From Streptomyces albus subsp. albus (GTDB taxonomy: Bacteria > Actinomycetota > Actinomycetes > Streptomycetales > Streptomycetaceae): a DNA stretch of 64,000 nt. The stretch is taken from positions 248,001 through 312,000 of the forward strand of contig NZ_JOID01000001.1 of NCBI RefSeq assembly GCF_000719865.1. Direction: 5' to 3'. The notes beneath the pieces are model-generated. The model was not told the DNA's origin and did not search any database. It saw only the letters and a program-made list of their open reading frames with translations. The translations under genes and the position numbers were made by a program. Positions 41,648-50,310 of this stretch are shown one piece after another. Each line of letters starts with the position of its first letter. The first letter of the stretch is position 1.

Positions 41648-42984
41648 CCGCGCTCCTTCTCTGTGGCGGCGTCGCGGAAGCCGCGTTCGACGCGGTCCGC
41701 GATGCCCCGGGCGTCGTGGCCGAGGCCGGCCTGGGCGGGCGCGGCGGTGGCGCCGTCCGCGGTGGCCTCCTCGGCGGAGAGCCGGCCGCTCGCCGTGCGG
41801 CCGTCGGCGAAGCCGGAGACGGCGTAGACGACGGCGGGGAGGTCCGGCAGCACCCGTACGGTCCAGGAGGCGCGCTGGGCGTCGCCGAAGTCCTCGGCCG
41901 GGGTGTCCGGCGCGGCGTACGGACGCGGGATCAGGTCGGCGCGGTCGCCGAGGTTCTCCCGTTCGAAGCGGTCGTGGAGCGCCTTCATCGCGGCCCGGTC
42001 GGTCCGGGTGACGACCAGTCCGACGGTCGTGACGCTGCTGCTGGTCGCGTCCACGTAGGTGGCGCGCAGCAGGCGTTCGCAGCCGGCCGGGGAGAGGACC
42101 TTGGCGAGCAGGGGATCGAAGGCGGCGGCGCAGTCGCCGTCCGGGGCGACGGCGATCCGCACCCAGGTGCGGTCGGTGCCGCCGGGGCCCGCGCCGTCGC
42201 CGGCGAGCGAGCGGGGGAAGATCGTGTCGACGGGGAGGCTGTGCCAGAGGCCCCGCGCCCGGGTGAACTGACTGTCCGCAGCGGCCTGTTCGCCGGAGTC
42301 GCCGGTCAGCCAGCTGCCGGCGGCGGCCCCGCCCAGCAGGCCGAGGCCGAGGACGAGGCAGCCGGCGACGGCGGCGGTGCGCACCGGCGGCCGTATCCGC
42401 GTCAGCCGTTCGACGACCGCCCGGGGGGTGAGGCGGCGGAGCCGCTGCCGGAGCGGGAGGCGGGGGAGCTCGCGGTCGCGGCCGTCCTGCCGGCCGCCGT
42501 CCCAGTTCTCCCAGTCCTCCCAGGCGAAGCGGGGCCGGGGCGGGGCGCCGGACGCGTCCACGCGGTCCGGCGCGGCACCATCTCCGGGCTCACCGGCCGA
42601 AGGCCCCGGGGGAAACCAACTCGCTCCCGGGGCAGGCGAATCCCCCGGCGTGCGCGGCGGCTGTTGGGGCTGCGGCGGCACACTCTGCCGGGCCGACGTG
42701 CCGGACGCGTCCCTCCGGCCCGACGCGGCACCACCGCCGGGCTCACCGGCCGGGGACGCCGGAGGAAACCAACTCGCCCCCGGCGCGGGCGCATCCCCCG
42801 GCGTGCGCGGCGGCTGCTGCGGCTGCGGCGGCACATCGGGCCGGGGCGGGCCGGGGACGCGGACGGAGCGCGGCCGGCCGGGCGGAGCGGCGGGCGGGCC
42901 GGGCCACGGCGGTGTGCTGCCGGGCGGCGGTGGCGGAAGATCCTCGGGCTGCCGGGCGGACGCGCGTGGGGCCTCGGCGCTCAT
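41644..42984 (-). CDS. proline-rich single-pass membrane protein, hypothetical (mycosin partner)
   Basis: A 446-residue protein. The first half is Pro/Gly/Ala-rich and disordered and includes two copies of a roughly 51-residue unit (VPPQPQQPPRTPGD...ASWFPP). A TM helix at about 235-255 (AAVAGCLVLGLGLLGGAAAG) follows, and an extracellular domain of about 190 residues contains DGDCAAAFDPLLAKVLSPAGCERLLRATYVD with two cysteines. It is translationally coupled to mycP (4-nt overlap) and probably acts with it at the membrane. I do not recognise a characterised family. Confidence 0.78.
   Translation of the reverse strand: MSAEAPRASARQPEDLPPPPPGSTPPWPGPPAAPPGRPRSVRVPGPPRPDVPPQPQQPPRTPGDAPAPGASWFPPASPAGEPGGGAASGRRDASGTSARQSVPPQPQQPPRTPGDSPAPGASWFPPGPSAGEPGDGAAPDRVDASGAPPRPRFAWEDWENWDGGRQDGRDRELPRLPLRQRLRRLTPRAVVERLTRIRPPVRTAAVAGCLVLGLGLLGGAAAGSWLTGDSGEQAAADSQFTRARGLWHSLPVDTIFPRSLAGDGAGPGGTDRTWVRIAVAPDGDCAAAFDPLLAKVLSPAGCERLLRATYVDATSSSVTTVGLVVTRTDRAAMKALHDRFERENLGDRADLIPRPYAAPDTPAEDFGDAQRASWTVRVLPDLPAVVYAVSGFADGRTASGRLSAEEATADGATAAPAQAGLGHDARGIADRVERGFRDAATEKERG
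42548..42840. repeat. tandem duplication, period 153 bp (51 codons)
   Basis: The segment from 42548 to about 42700 is repeated from 42701 to about 42840 with conserved blocks such as CCGGACGCGTCC, GGGCTCACCGGCCG and ATCCCCCGGCGTGCGCGGCGG. The period is a multiple of three and lies inside the proline-rich half of the membrane protein, so the frame is kept. Confidence 0.85.
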
Positions 42985-43198
42985 CCGCCCCCCTTCGGTT
43001 CGTGCTCGCCCGGGCCGCTGGTCACCGTGCGGGGCAGGCTTGTTCATGGTCGGTCGTGCCACCGGCGGCCGGAAGGCCGTGGCATGGGCGTCACTCTACG
43101 ACGCGGAGCCGATGGTGCGGCAACCGATGCGGATGCTTGGCCGGTTTGCCCGGGCCGTCCCCCTACCCAGCGGTAATGCCGTCTGGCAGGGTGACCGC

Positions 43199-44404
43199 AT
43201 GGCCGCCCCGCACCGAGACCGGGCCCGCTACGACCGGGCCACCGACCGTTTCGACGCCCCTCTGGCGATCGTCGACCTGGCGGCTTTCGACGCCAATGCC
43301 GCGGATCTCGTCCGCCGCGCCGGCGGCAAACCGCTCCGGGTGGCGTCCAAGTCGGTGCGCTGCCGGGCGCTGCTGGACCGGGTGCTGGCCCGCGAGGGCT
43401 TCGCCGGGGTGATGTCCTTCACCCTGGCCGAGTCGCTGTGGCTGGCCCGCTCCGGGGTGACGGACGTGCTGCTGGCGTACCCGTCGGCGGACCGGGCGCG
43501 GTTCGCCGAACTGACGTCCGACCCCAAGCTCGCGGCGGCGGTGACCGTCATGGTGGACGATCCCGGCCAGCTCGATCTCATCGACGCGGCGCGGGCCGGG
43601 GACGGCCGCGAGGAGGTGCGGGTCTGCCTGGAACTGGACACCTCGCTGTGGCTGCTGGGCGGGCGGGTCCGCATCGGGCCGCGCCGCTCGCCGCTGCACG
43701 CGCCGGAGCAACTGGCGGAGCTGGCCCGCTCGGTGGTCCGCCGCCCGGGCTTCCGGCTGGTGGGGCTGATGGCGTACGAGGGACATGTGGCCGGGGTGGG
43801 TGACGCGGTCGCGGGCAGGCCGCTGCGCTCCCGTGCGGTGCGGCTGATGCAGGCGGCGGCGCGGCGGGAGCTCGCGGCCCGGCGGGCGGAGGCGGTGCGC
43901 GCGGTCCGGGACGTGGCGCCGGAGCTGGAGTTCGTCAACGGCGGCGGCACGGGGAGCGTGCAGCACACGGCGGCCGAGGAGGCGGTGACGGAGATCGCCG
44001 CGGGCTCGGGCCTGTTCGTGCCGCGGCTGTTCGACCACTACACCTCCTTCCGGGGCCGTCCGGCGGCGCTCTTCGCGCTGCCCGTCGTCCGCCGCCCAGG
44101 GCCCGGGGTGGCGACCGTCCTGGGCGGCGGCTACCCGGCGTCCGGAGCCGCGGGCAAGGACCGGCTTCCGGTGCCGCACCTCCCGGAGGGCCTGCGCTAC
44201 GAGCCGCTGGAGGGCCCCGGGGAGGTGCAGACACCGCTGCTGGGCCGGGCCGCGGACGAGCTGCGGATCGGTGACAAGGTGTGGTTCCGGCACGCCAAGG
44301 CCGGTGAACTGTGCGAGCGCTTCGAGGAGTTGCTGCTGGTCGAGGACGACCGGGTGGTGGCCTCGGTGCCGACCTACCGGGGCGAGGGGCAGACCTTCCT
44401 CTGA
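43199..44404 (+). CDS. alanine-racemase-fold (D-threonine aldolase-like) PLP enzyme
   Basis: A 401-residue protein with the N-terminal alanine racemase PLP barrel (PLAIVDLAAFDANAADLVRRAGGKPLRVASKSVRCRALLD, with Lys near 51 as Schiff base) and a C-terminal D-serine-dehydratase/D-threonine-aldolase-like domain (VPHLPEGLRYEPLEGPGEVQTPLLG, IGDKVWFRHAKAGEL). Annotated elsewhere as amino-acid deaminase/aldolase. ATG at 43199 has a weak GCAGGGTG upstream; longer in-frame starts overlap the divergent membrane-protein gene. Substrate probably a D-amino acid or a hydroxy amino acid; not determinable here. Confidence 0.85.
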   Translation: MAAPHRDRARYDRATDRFDAPLAIVDLAAFDANAADLVRRAGGKPLRVASKSVRCRALLDRVLAREGFAGVMSFTLAESLWLARSGVTDVLLAYPSADRARFAELTSDPKLAAAVTVMVDDPGQLDLIDAARAGDGREEVRVCLELDTSLWLLGGRVRIGPRRSPLHAPEQLAELARSVVRRPGFRLVGLMAYEGHVAGVGDAVAGRPLRSRAVRLMQAAARRELAARRAEAVRAVRDVAPELEFVNGGGTGSVQHTAAEEAVTEIAAGSGLFVPRLFDHYTSFRGRPAALFALPVVRRPGPGVATVLGGGYPASGAAGKDRLPVPHLPEGLRYEPLEGPGEVQTPLLGRAADELRIGDKVWFRHAKAGELCERFEELLLVEDDRVVASVPTYRGEGQTFL

Positions 44405-44479
44405 CCCGCCCCCGCCGGTCCCGCCGGCTCCGCTCCACAGGCGCGGCCCGGCCCGGCGGCGTCGCGACGGCCGGCCGGA

Positions 44480-44504
44480 GCCGGCCCCGCCCACGGGGGC
44501 CGGC
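44480..44504 (+). terminator. hairpin between convergent genes
   Basis: GCCGGCCCC (44480-44488) pairs with GGGGCCGGC (44496-44504) around a 7-nt loop, just before the stop of the convergent DUF2510 gene. Confidence 0.6.
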
Positions 44505-44507
44505 CGC

Positions 44508-45518
44508 TCAGACCTCGCGTCCCGCCGTGCCCCCGGGCGCGGTCAGCGGTTCGACGCCCGCGGTGATCGCGTCCATCTCCGACACGTCCGGCGCCTTGTC
44601 ACTGGCGTCGAAGCCGAACCGGATGACCACGAACTTCTCCGGGTCCAGCGGCGAGGGGAAGGCGACGGACTGCACGAAGCCGCCCGCGCCCTCGGCCGTC
44701 CCCAGCTTCCAGCGCACCAGATGGCCCTGCTCCCCCGCGACCGTGACGGGCTCGGACTTGACCTCCTTGCGCGAGGTGATGCCGCCGTAGGCGTCGCTGC
44801 CGGTGCTGGGGCTCTTGCCGTAGGAGGCCTCGGCGTTCTTCGCGATGTCCTCCTCGGCGACGCCCTTGGCCGTGGTGGCCTTGTAACCCTCCGCCGCCTG
44901 GGAGTTGACGCCGCCGCGGACGCACTTGAGCTTCTTGTCGCCCGGGCAGGGGTACGGGCCCGTGGTGAGGCCCGCGCCGTTCGAGCCGCTGCGGCCCTCC
45001 CAGCCCTCGGGCACGGGGAGGTAGATCCCGTTGAGGGCGTCCATGGCGCGGTCGCCGGAGCCGGGCGGGAGCTCCCCGCCGTCCGGGCCGCCCTCGCTCT
45101 CGCTCTCCTCCGGTGCGGACGGCGACGGCGTGGGCGTCGGCGTCGACGGGGCGGAGAAGCCCGGTCCGGGGGAGGACGCGGTGCCGGAGCCGTCGTCGCC
45201 GTCCAGCAGGGCGATGCCGCCGGCGATGGCCGCGACCAGGACGACGGCCGCGGTGACCAGCACGGTGACACGCACGCCGCGTGAACCGCCGGAGGACGGC
45301 TGCCGGTCCCGGATGCCGTACGGGGGCAGATCCGGCGGTTCCGGCGGTCCGAAGCCGCCGCTGTCGCCGAAGCCGCCGAAGCCGCCCGGCGGCGACGCGG
45401 CGGCCGCCTGTGCCTGCCGGGTGAGGTCGGTCCAGCCGGAGCCGTCCCACCAGCGTTCCAGGGCCGGGCCGCCGCCCGTGTGTCCGGGGTCGGGGTACCA
45501 GCCGGGGGGTGTCGTCAT
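44508..45518 (-). CDS. DUF2510 domain membrane protein with extracellular domain
   Basis: A 336-residue protein. The N-terminal DUF2510 motif PPGWYPDPG...ERWWDGSGWTDL (1-35) is followed by a Gly/Pro-rich stretch. A TM helix at about 80-105 (VRVTVLVTAAVVLVAAIAGGIALL), a Ser/Pro/Glu linker and an outside domain of about 180 residues with YPCPGDKKLKC cysteines complete it. ATG at 45518 is preferred over a GTG at 45524 because it gives the canonical MTTPPGWYPDPG start; no strong RBS is seen. Function unknown. Confidence 0.82.
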   Translation of the reverse strand: MTTPPGWYPDPGHTGGGPALERWWDGSGWTDLTRQAQAAAASPPGGFGGFGDSGGFGPPEPPDLPPYGIRDRQPSSGGSRGVRVTVLVTAAVVLVAAIAGGIALLDGDDGSGTASSPGPGFSAPSTPTPTPSPSAPEESESEGGPDGGELPPGSGDRAMDALNGIYLPVPEGWEGRSGSNGAGLTTGPYPCPGDKKLKCVRGGVNSQAAEGYKATTAKGVAEEDIAKNAEASYGKSPSTGSDAYGGITSRKEVKSEPVTVAGEQGHLVRWKLGTAEGAGGFVQSVAFPSPLDPEKFVVIRFGFDASDKAPDVSEMDAITAGVEPLTAPGGTAGREV

Positions 45519-45602
45519 GCTCACGCGATCAGCCTACGGCGGACGGTTACGGTTCGTACACCAGTCCTCGCTCCCGGCGGACCGCCGCACGGCCCGGCCC
45601 GC

Positions 45603-46385
45603 CTAGAGCGGAGTCACGTACGCCCCCGCGATCCCCCCGTCGACCAGGAACTCCGCCGCGTTGACGAAGGAGGAGTCGTCGCTGGCGAGGAACGCGACCG
45701 CCGCGGCGATCTCCTCCGGCTCGGCGAAGCGGCCCACGGGAACGTGCACCAGCCGGCGCTCGGCCCGCTCCGGGTCCTTGGCGAACAGTTCCTTGAGCAG
45801 CGGGGTGTTGACCGGCCCGGGGCACAGGGCGTTGACGCGGATGCCCTCGCGGGCGAACTGCACGCCCAGCTCGCGGGACATGGCCAGCACGCCGCCCTTG
45901 GAGGCGGTGTAGCTGATCTGGGAGGTGGCGGCGCCCATCCTGGCGACGAAGGACGCCGTGTTGATGACCGAGCCCCTGCGCTGCCGCCGCATGTAGGGGA
46001 TGGCGTACTTGCAGCAGAGGTAGACGGAGGTCAGGTTGACCTCTTGGACACGCCTCCAGGCGTCGAGGCCGGTGGTGAGGATCGAGTCGTCCTCGGGGGG
46101 TGAGATCCCGGCGTTGTTGAAGGCCACGTCGACCGAGCCGTAGGTGTCGTACGCCGTCCGGAAGAGCGCCTCGACCTGGCGTTCGTCGGTGACGTCCACG
46201 GCGGCGAACACCCCGCCGGTCTCGGCGGCGGCGGCCTTGCCGGCCCGCTCGTCGATGTCCGCGCAGACGACGTTGGCGCCCTCGGAGGCGAGCCGGCGCG
46301 CGGCGGCGAGGCCGATGCCGCTGCCCGCTCCGGTGACGACGGCGGTGCGGCCGGGGAGGCGGCGGCAGAGGGGCTGATCGGTCAC
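45603..46385 (-). CDS. short-chain dehydrogenase/reductase
   Basis: A 260-residue classical SDR. The cofactor motif TGAGSGIG is near residue 18, then NNAG at 90-93, catalytic Ser/Tyr/Lys in INTASF and YTASKGG, and the PG(P) motif CPGPVNTPLL. Asp in VVCADIDE after beta-2 favours NAD(H). It lies 150 nt downstream of the aldehyde dehydrogenase, on the same strand as glnA4. In the ethanolamine locus it may handle the aldehyde or alcohol product of gamma-glutamylethanolamine, but its substrate is not established. Confidence 0.88.
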   Translation of the reverse strand: MTDQPLCRRLPGRTAVVTGAGSGIGLAAARRLASEGANVVCADIDERAGKAAAAETGGVFAAVDVTDERQVEALFRTAYDTYGSVDVAFNNAGISPPEDDSILTTGLDAWRRVQEVNLTSVYLCCKYAIPYMRRQRRGSVINTASFVARMGAATSQISYTASKGGVLAMSRELGVQFAREGIRVNALCPGPVNTPLLKELFAKDPERAERRLVHVPVGRFAEPEEIAAAVAFLASDDSSFVNAAEFLVDGGIAGAYVTPL

Positions 46386-46535
46386 GGCGGTTTCTCCTCG
46401 CTGTCGGTGCCGGGGTGGCGGGGGCCGGGAGTGGCGGGGGCGGAGGGCGGTGGGACGAGGGTCCGGGTACGCGCCGGCGGCCGGTGCCGGGGGCGCCGCC
46501 CGGTGCCGTGAGGCAGGCCGGGCGGGTCAGGCGGG

Positions 46536-47900
46536 TCAGGCGTCCTCCGTGCTGATGAACACGTTCTTGGTCTCGGTGAAGGCGGCCAGCGCCCCCGGCC
46601 CCAGTTCCCGGCCGATCCCGGACTCCTTGTAGCCGCCGAAGGGGGTCGTGTAGCGCACACTGCTGTGCGAGTTGACGGAGAGGTTGCCGGCCGCCACCGC
46701 GCGGGAGACCCGCAGCGCGCGCCCGGTGTCGCGGGTCCAGATCGAGCCGGACAGTCCGTAGCGGGTGGCGTTGGCCAGCCGCACCGCCTCCGCCTCGTCC
46801 TCGAAGCGCTGGACGACGGCGACGGGACCGAACACCTCCTCGACGGCGGCGCCGCCCGCCCCGGCGGACTCCAGGACGGTCGCGGGATACCAGAAGCCCC
46901 TGCCCGCGGGGGCCGTGCCGCGGATGGCGGCGGGCGCGTCCTCGGGGACGAAGGACCGTACGCGCTCCCGCTGGGCGGCCGAGATCAGCGGGCCCATGAG
47001 GGTGGCGGGGTCGGCCGGGTCGCCGGCCGTGAAGGCGTGCACGGCGGGTTCGAGCAGTTCCATGAACCGGTCGTAGGCGGAGGCCTGCACCAGGATGCGG
47101 CTGCGGGCGCAGCAGTCCTGGCCGGTGTTGTCGAGGAAGGAGCCGGGGGCGGCGGCCGCGGCCCGTTCGAGGTCGGCGTCGGCGAAGACGATGTTGGGGC
47201 TCTTGCCGCCGAGTTCCAGCGTCACGCGCTTCACGTGCGCCGCGCACCGCGCCATGACGGACTTCCCGACGGCGGTGGAGCCGGTGAAGACGACCTTGGC
47301 GACGTCCGGGTGTTCGACGAGGGCGTTGCCGGCGACGGGCCCGGTGCCGGGCAGTACCTGGAAGAGCCCCTCGGGCAGCCCGGCGTCGAGGGCCAGTTCG
47401 GCCAGCCGCAGGGCGGTCAGCGGAGTGGTCTCCGCCGGTTTGAGGAGGACGGCGTTGCCCGCCGCCAGGGCGGGGGCGGTGCCCCAGGCGGCGATGGGCA
47501 TCGGGAAGTTCCACGGGGCGATGACGGCGACGACGCCCAGCGGCTCCAGGAAGGTGAGGTTCACCCCGCCCGCGACCGGAATCTGGCTGCCGGTCAGGCG
47601 TTCCACTCCCCCGGCGGCGTAGTCGAGCAGGTCCCGCGCGTTGCCGGCCTCCCAGCGGGCGTTGCCGATCGGGTGCCCGGCCTCGCTCACCTCCAGCCGC
47701 GCCAGTTCCTCCAGCCGCCCGTCGACGGCGGCGGCGAAGCGGCGCAGCAGCCGGGCCCGGTCGGCGGGCGCGAGGGCGGCCCAGGTGCGCTGGGCCGCGG
47801 CGGCCCGGGTCACGGCGGCGGCGACGTCCTCGGCGGTCGCGGCCGGGACGGTGGCGACGGTCTCCTCGGTCGCGGGGTTGAGTACGCGAAGCTGGTGCAC
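46536..47900 (-). CDS. NAD(P)-dependent aldehyde dehydrogenase
   Basis: A 454-residue ALDH. Cofactor-binding APWNFPM near 129 and TGSTAVGK near 207, catalytic Glu229 (TLELGGKSP) and catalytic Cys263 (NTGQDCC) are present, followed by ETFGPV-type EVFGPVAVVQRF and the usual C-terminal STEDA end. It sits between glnA4 and the SDR on one strand, so it probably oxidises the gamma-glutamylated aldehyde formed during ethanolamine breakdown. ATG at 47900; 133 nt separate it from glnA4. Confidence 0.93.
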   Translation of the reverse strand: MHQLRVLNPATEETVATVPAATAEDVAAAVTRAAAAQRTWAALAPADRARLLRRFAAAVDGRLEELARLEVSEAGHPIGNARWEAGNARDLLDYAAGGVERLTGSQIPVAGGVNLTFLEPLGVVAVIAPWNFPMPIAAWGTAPALAAGNAVLLKPAETTPLTALRLAELALDAGLPEGLFQVLPGTGPVAGNALVEHPDVAKVVFTGSTAVGKSVMARCAAHVKRVTLELGGKSPNIVFADADLERAAAAAPGSFLDNTGQDCCARSRILVQASAYDRFMELLEPAVHAFTAGDPADPATLMGPLISAAQRERVRSFVPEDAPAAIRGTAPAGRGFWYPATVLESAGAGGAAVEEVFGPVAVVQRFEDEAEAVRLANATRYGLSGSIWTRDTGRALRVSRAVAAGNLSVNSHSSVRYTTPFGGYKESGIGRELGPGALAAFTETKNVFISTEDA

Positions 47901-48033
47901 GGCTGTCCGCTCTCCCCGGGGCGTGGCCGCCCCTGTCGTGCCGGTTCTGTGCTGGTGTCCTGATGTGCCGGTGTGGACTGTCGGCGTCCGTCCTCGGTGC
48001 GCGGCCGCCGCGGTGTCCGGCCGCCGGCGCGGG

Positions 48034-49401
48034 TCACATCCGTTCGAAGGAGCGGTAGCGCTCCCAGTCGGTGACCGCGCTGTCGTACGCCCGCTGCTCG
48101 ACGCGCGCCATGGTGAGGTAGTGCTCGACCACCTCGTCGCCGAACGCGGCGCGGGCGAGCGGGCTGGCCTCCCAGCGGTCCGCGGCCTCGCGGAGGGTGG
48201 TGGGGACGTGCTCGGCGTCGCCCGCGTAGGCGTTGCCGGTGCAGGGCTCGCCCGGGTCGAGCTCGTTCTCGATGCCGTACAGCCCCGCGGCGATCATGCC
48301 GGCGACGGCGAGATACGGGTTGACGTCCCCGCCGGGCAGCCGGTTCTCCAGCCGGTGGGAGAGGCCGTGCCCGATGACGCGCAGCGCGCAGGTGCGGTTG
48401 TCCGGCCCCCAGGCGACGGCGGTGGGCGCGAAGGAGCCGGGCCGGAAGCGCTTGTAGGAGTTGATGTTGGGGGCGTGGAGGAGGGTGAAGTCGCGCAGGG
48501 CGGCGAGCTGTCCGGCGAGGAAGTGCCGCATCGTCGCGGACATGCCGTAGGGACCGGAGTCATCGGCGAGGACGGGGCGGCCGGCGCTGTCGCGCAGCGA
48601 GAGGTGGATGTGGCAGGAGTTGCCCTCGCGCTCGTCGTACTTGGCCATGAAGGTGAGCGCCACGCCCTCCTGGGCGGCGATCTCCTTGGCACCGGTCTTG
48701 TAGACGGAATGCTGGTCGCAGGTGGTGAGGGCGTCGGCGTAGCGGAAGGCGATCTCGTGCTGGCCGAGGTTGCACTCGCCCTTGGCGGACTCGACGACCA
48801 GGCCCGCGGCGGCCATCTCGTTGCGGATGCGGCGCAGCAGCGGCTCGACGCGGCCGGTGCCGAGGACGGAGTAGTCGACGTTGTACTGGTTGGCCGGGGT
48901 CAGCCCGCGGTAGCCGCTGTCCCAGGCCTCCTCGTAGGAGTTCCGGAAGACCATGAACTCCAGCTCGGTGCCCACCTGGGCGGTCCAGCCGCGCTCGGCG
49001 AGCCGGTCGAGCTGGCGGCGGAGCACCTGGCGCGGCGAGGCGGCGACGGGGGTGCCGTCGTGCCAGGTGAGATCGGCGGTGAGCAGGGCGGTGCCCGGAT
49101 TCCAGGGGGTGCGGCGCAGGGTGGAGATGTCGGCCGTCATGCGGAAGTCGCCGTAGCCGCGCTCCCAGGAGGCCATGGCGTAGCCGTCGACGGTGTTGAG
49201 GTCGACGTCCACGGCGAGGAGGTAGTTGCACCCCTCCGAGCCGTGCTCCAGGACCTCGTCGAGGAAGAAGGGGGCCGCGAACCGCTTGCCCTGGAGTCTG
49301 CCCTGCATATCGGTGAAGGCGAGGACGACGGTGTCGATCTCGCCGCTGCCGGCGAGCCGTCGCAGCTCCTCGACGGAGAGCGGTGGGGTGCGTCCTGCCA
49401 C
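48034..49401 (-). CDS. glnA4: glutamine-synthetase-like gamma-glutamyl ligase (GlnA4 type)
   Basis: A 455-residue GS-fold enzyme. Metal and ATP residues sit in QVGTELEFMVF, ESAKGECNLGQHEIAFRYADAL, GNSCHIHLSL and RLENRLPGGDVNPYLA. The adenylylation-loop tyrosine pattern of GlnA is absent and the N-terminus is that of gamma-glutamylpolyamine/ethanolamine synthetases. Together with an ethanolamine-type permease, ALDH, SDR and a FadR-type regulator it matches the S. coelicolor GlnA4 locus, which gamma-glutamylates ethanolamine. GTG at 49401 has AGGAGG 7 nt upstream. It is divergent from the regulator. Confidence 0.88.
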   Translation of the reverse strand: MAGRTPPLSVEELRRLAGSGEIDTVVLAFTDMQGRLQGKRFAAPFFLDEVLEHGSEGCNYLLAVDVDLNTVDGYAMASWERGYGDFRMTADISTLRRTPWNPGTALLTADLTWHDGTPVAASPRQVLRRQLDRLAERGWTAQVGTELEFMVFRNSYEEAWDSGYRGLTPANQYNVDYSVLGTGRVEPLLRRIRNEMAAAGLVVESAKGECNLGQHEIAFRYADALTTCDQHSVYKTGAKEIAAQEGVALTFMAKYDEREGNSCHIHLSLRDSAGRPVLADDSGPYGMSATMRHFLAGQLAALRDFTLLHAPNINSYKRFRPGSFAPTAVAWGPDNRTCALRVIGHGLSHRLENRLPGGDVNPYLAVAGMIAAGLYGIENELDPGEPCTGNAYAGDAEHVPTTLREAADRWEASPLARAAFGDEVVEHYLTMARVEQRAYDSAVTDWERYRSFERM

Positions 49402-49493
49402 GGTGCGTCCTCCTGGGGGTCCGGAGCCGGTCCGGGACGCGGGGCACCGTGGGGAGGTCGCCCGCCGTGCCGCCGCGTCACCGGAGGCCATAA

Positions 49494-49511
49494 GGTATCG
49501 GCCGAGACCAT
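49494..49511. promoter_or_regulatory. operator candidate GGTAT-N8-ACCAT (copy 1)
   Basis: GGTAT (49494-49498), eight bases and ACCAT (49507-49511), extended by TG, lie 20 bp before the FadR-type regulator ATG and 93 bp from the divergent glnA4 start. The same arrangement with the same spacing precedes the permease. TGGT/ACCA half-sites are typical of FadR-subfamily operators, which supports autoregulation and control of glnA4. Confidence 0.65.
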
Positions 49512-49530
49512 TGGCTGGGAAGAGGTGGCC

Positions 49531-50310
49531 ATGAGCGGGGACGGGACGCCGGGCGCGGACGCGGAGAGCCGGAGCGCGGAGGCGGAGGACCGGAGCACGG
49601 ACCGGCTGGCGCCGGTGCTGCGGCCCGTGCGGGCGGGCAACGGCTTCGAGGAGGCGCTGGAGCAGATACTCCAGGTGCTCCGGCTGGGCCTGGTGCCACA
49701 GGGCGAACGGCTGCCGTCGGAGCGGGAGTTGGCGGGGCGGCTCGGCGTCAGCCGGGTGACGCTCCGCGAGGTGCTGAAGGTGCTCGCCGACCAGGGGCTC
49801 GTGGAGAGCCGCCGCGGCCGCTACGGCGGAACGTTCGTCCTGCCGGGCCCCGGGGCGGGCGGCGGCGCGGAGACCGGACCGCGGCGGCGGATCGCGGAGG
49901 CGGACGTCGAGGACACGCTGCGCTTCCGCGAGGTGCTGGAGGTGGGCGCGGCCGGCCTGTGCGCGGCGGACGGCCTCACCGGCCGTTCCGCGGACCGGCT
50001 GCGCGCCGCTCTCTCCGCCACGCGCGACGCGACACCGGCGGACTACCGGCGGCTGGACACCCTGCTCCATCTGACGCTGGCGGAGCTGAGCGGCTCCCCC
50101 ACCCTGGCCGCGCAGTACGCCGCCGTCCGGGCCTCCCTGAACGACCTGCTGGACCGCATCCCGCTGCTGGTGCGGAACCTGGAGCACTCGCAGCGGCAGC
50201 ACGCGGCGCTGGTGGAGGCCGTCCTCGAGGGCGACGCGGACGGCGCGCGCGAGGTGATGCGCGAGCACTGCGCGGGCACGGCGTCGCTGCTGCGGGGCTT
50301 TCTCGCCTGA
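49531..50310 (+). CDS. FadR/GntR-family transcriptional regulator of the ethanolamine locus
   Basis: A 259-residue regulator. The winged helix is at about 35-105 (GERLPSERELAGRLGVSRVTLREVLKVLADQGLVESRRGRYGGTF), followed by an FCD effector domain (DTLRFREVLEVGAAGLCAADGL, HLTLAELSGSPTLAAQ, HAALVEAVLEGDADGAREVMREHC) with the helical metal/carboxylate-binding histidines of FadR-type sensors. ATG at 49531 follows GAGGTG. It is divergent from glnA4 and upstream of the permease, with the shared GGTAT-N8-ACCAT site in both control regions. Confidence 0.92.
   Translation: MSGDGTPGADAESRSAEAEDRSTDRLAPVLRPVRAGNGFEEALEQILQVLRLGLVPQGERLPSERELAGRLGVSRVTLREVLKVLADQGLVESRRGRYGGTFVLPGPGAGGGAETGPRRRIAEADVEDTLRFREVLEVGAAGLCAADGLTGRSADRLRAALSATRDATPADYRRLDTLLHLTLAELSGSPTLAAQYAAVRASLNDLLDRIPLLVRNLEHSQRQHAALVEAVLEGDADGAREVMREHCAGTASLLRGFLA

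Noticed and set aside
38309..41827. Open frame of more than 1,100 codons on the plus strand
   Set aside because: It is antisense to the aquaporin, SseB-like and mycosin genes; its translation is low-complexity Gly/Arg/Val text with no domain, as expected opposite high-GC genes.
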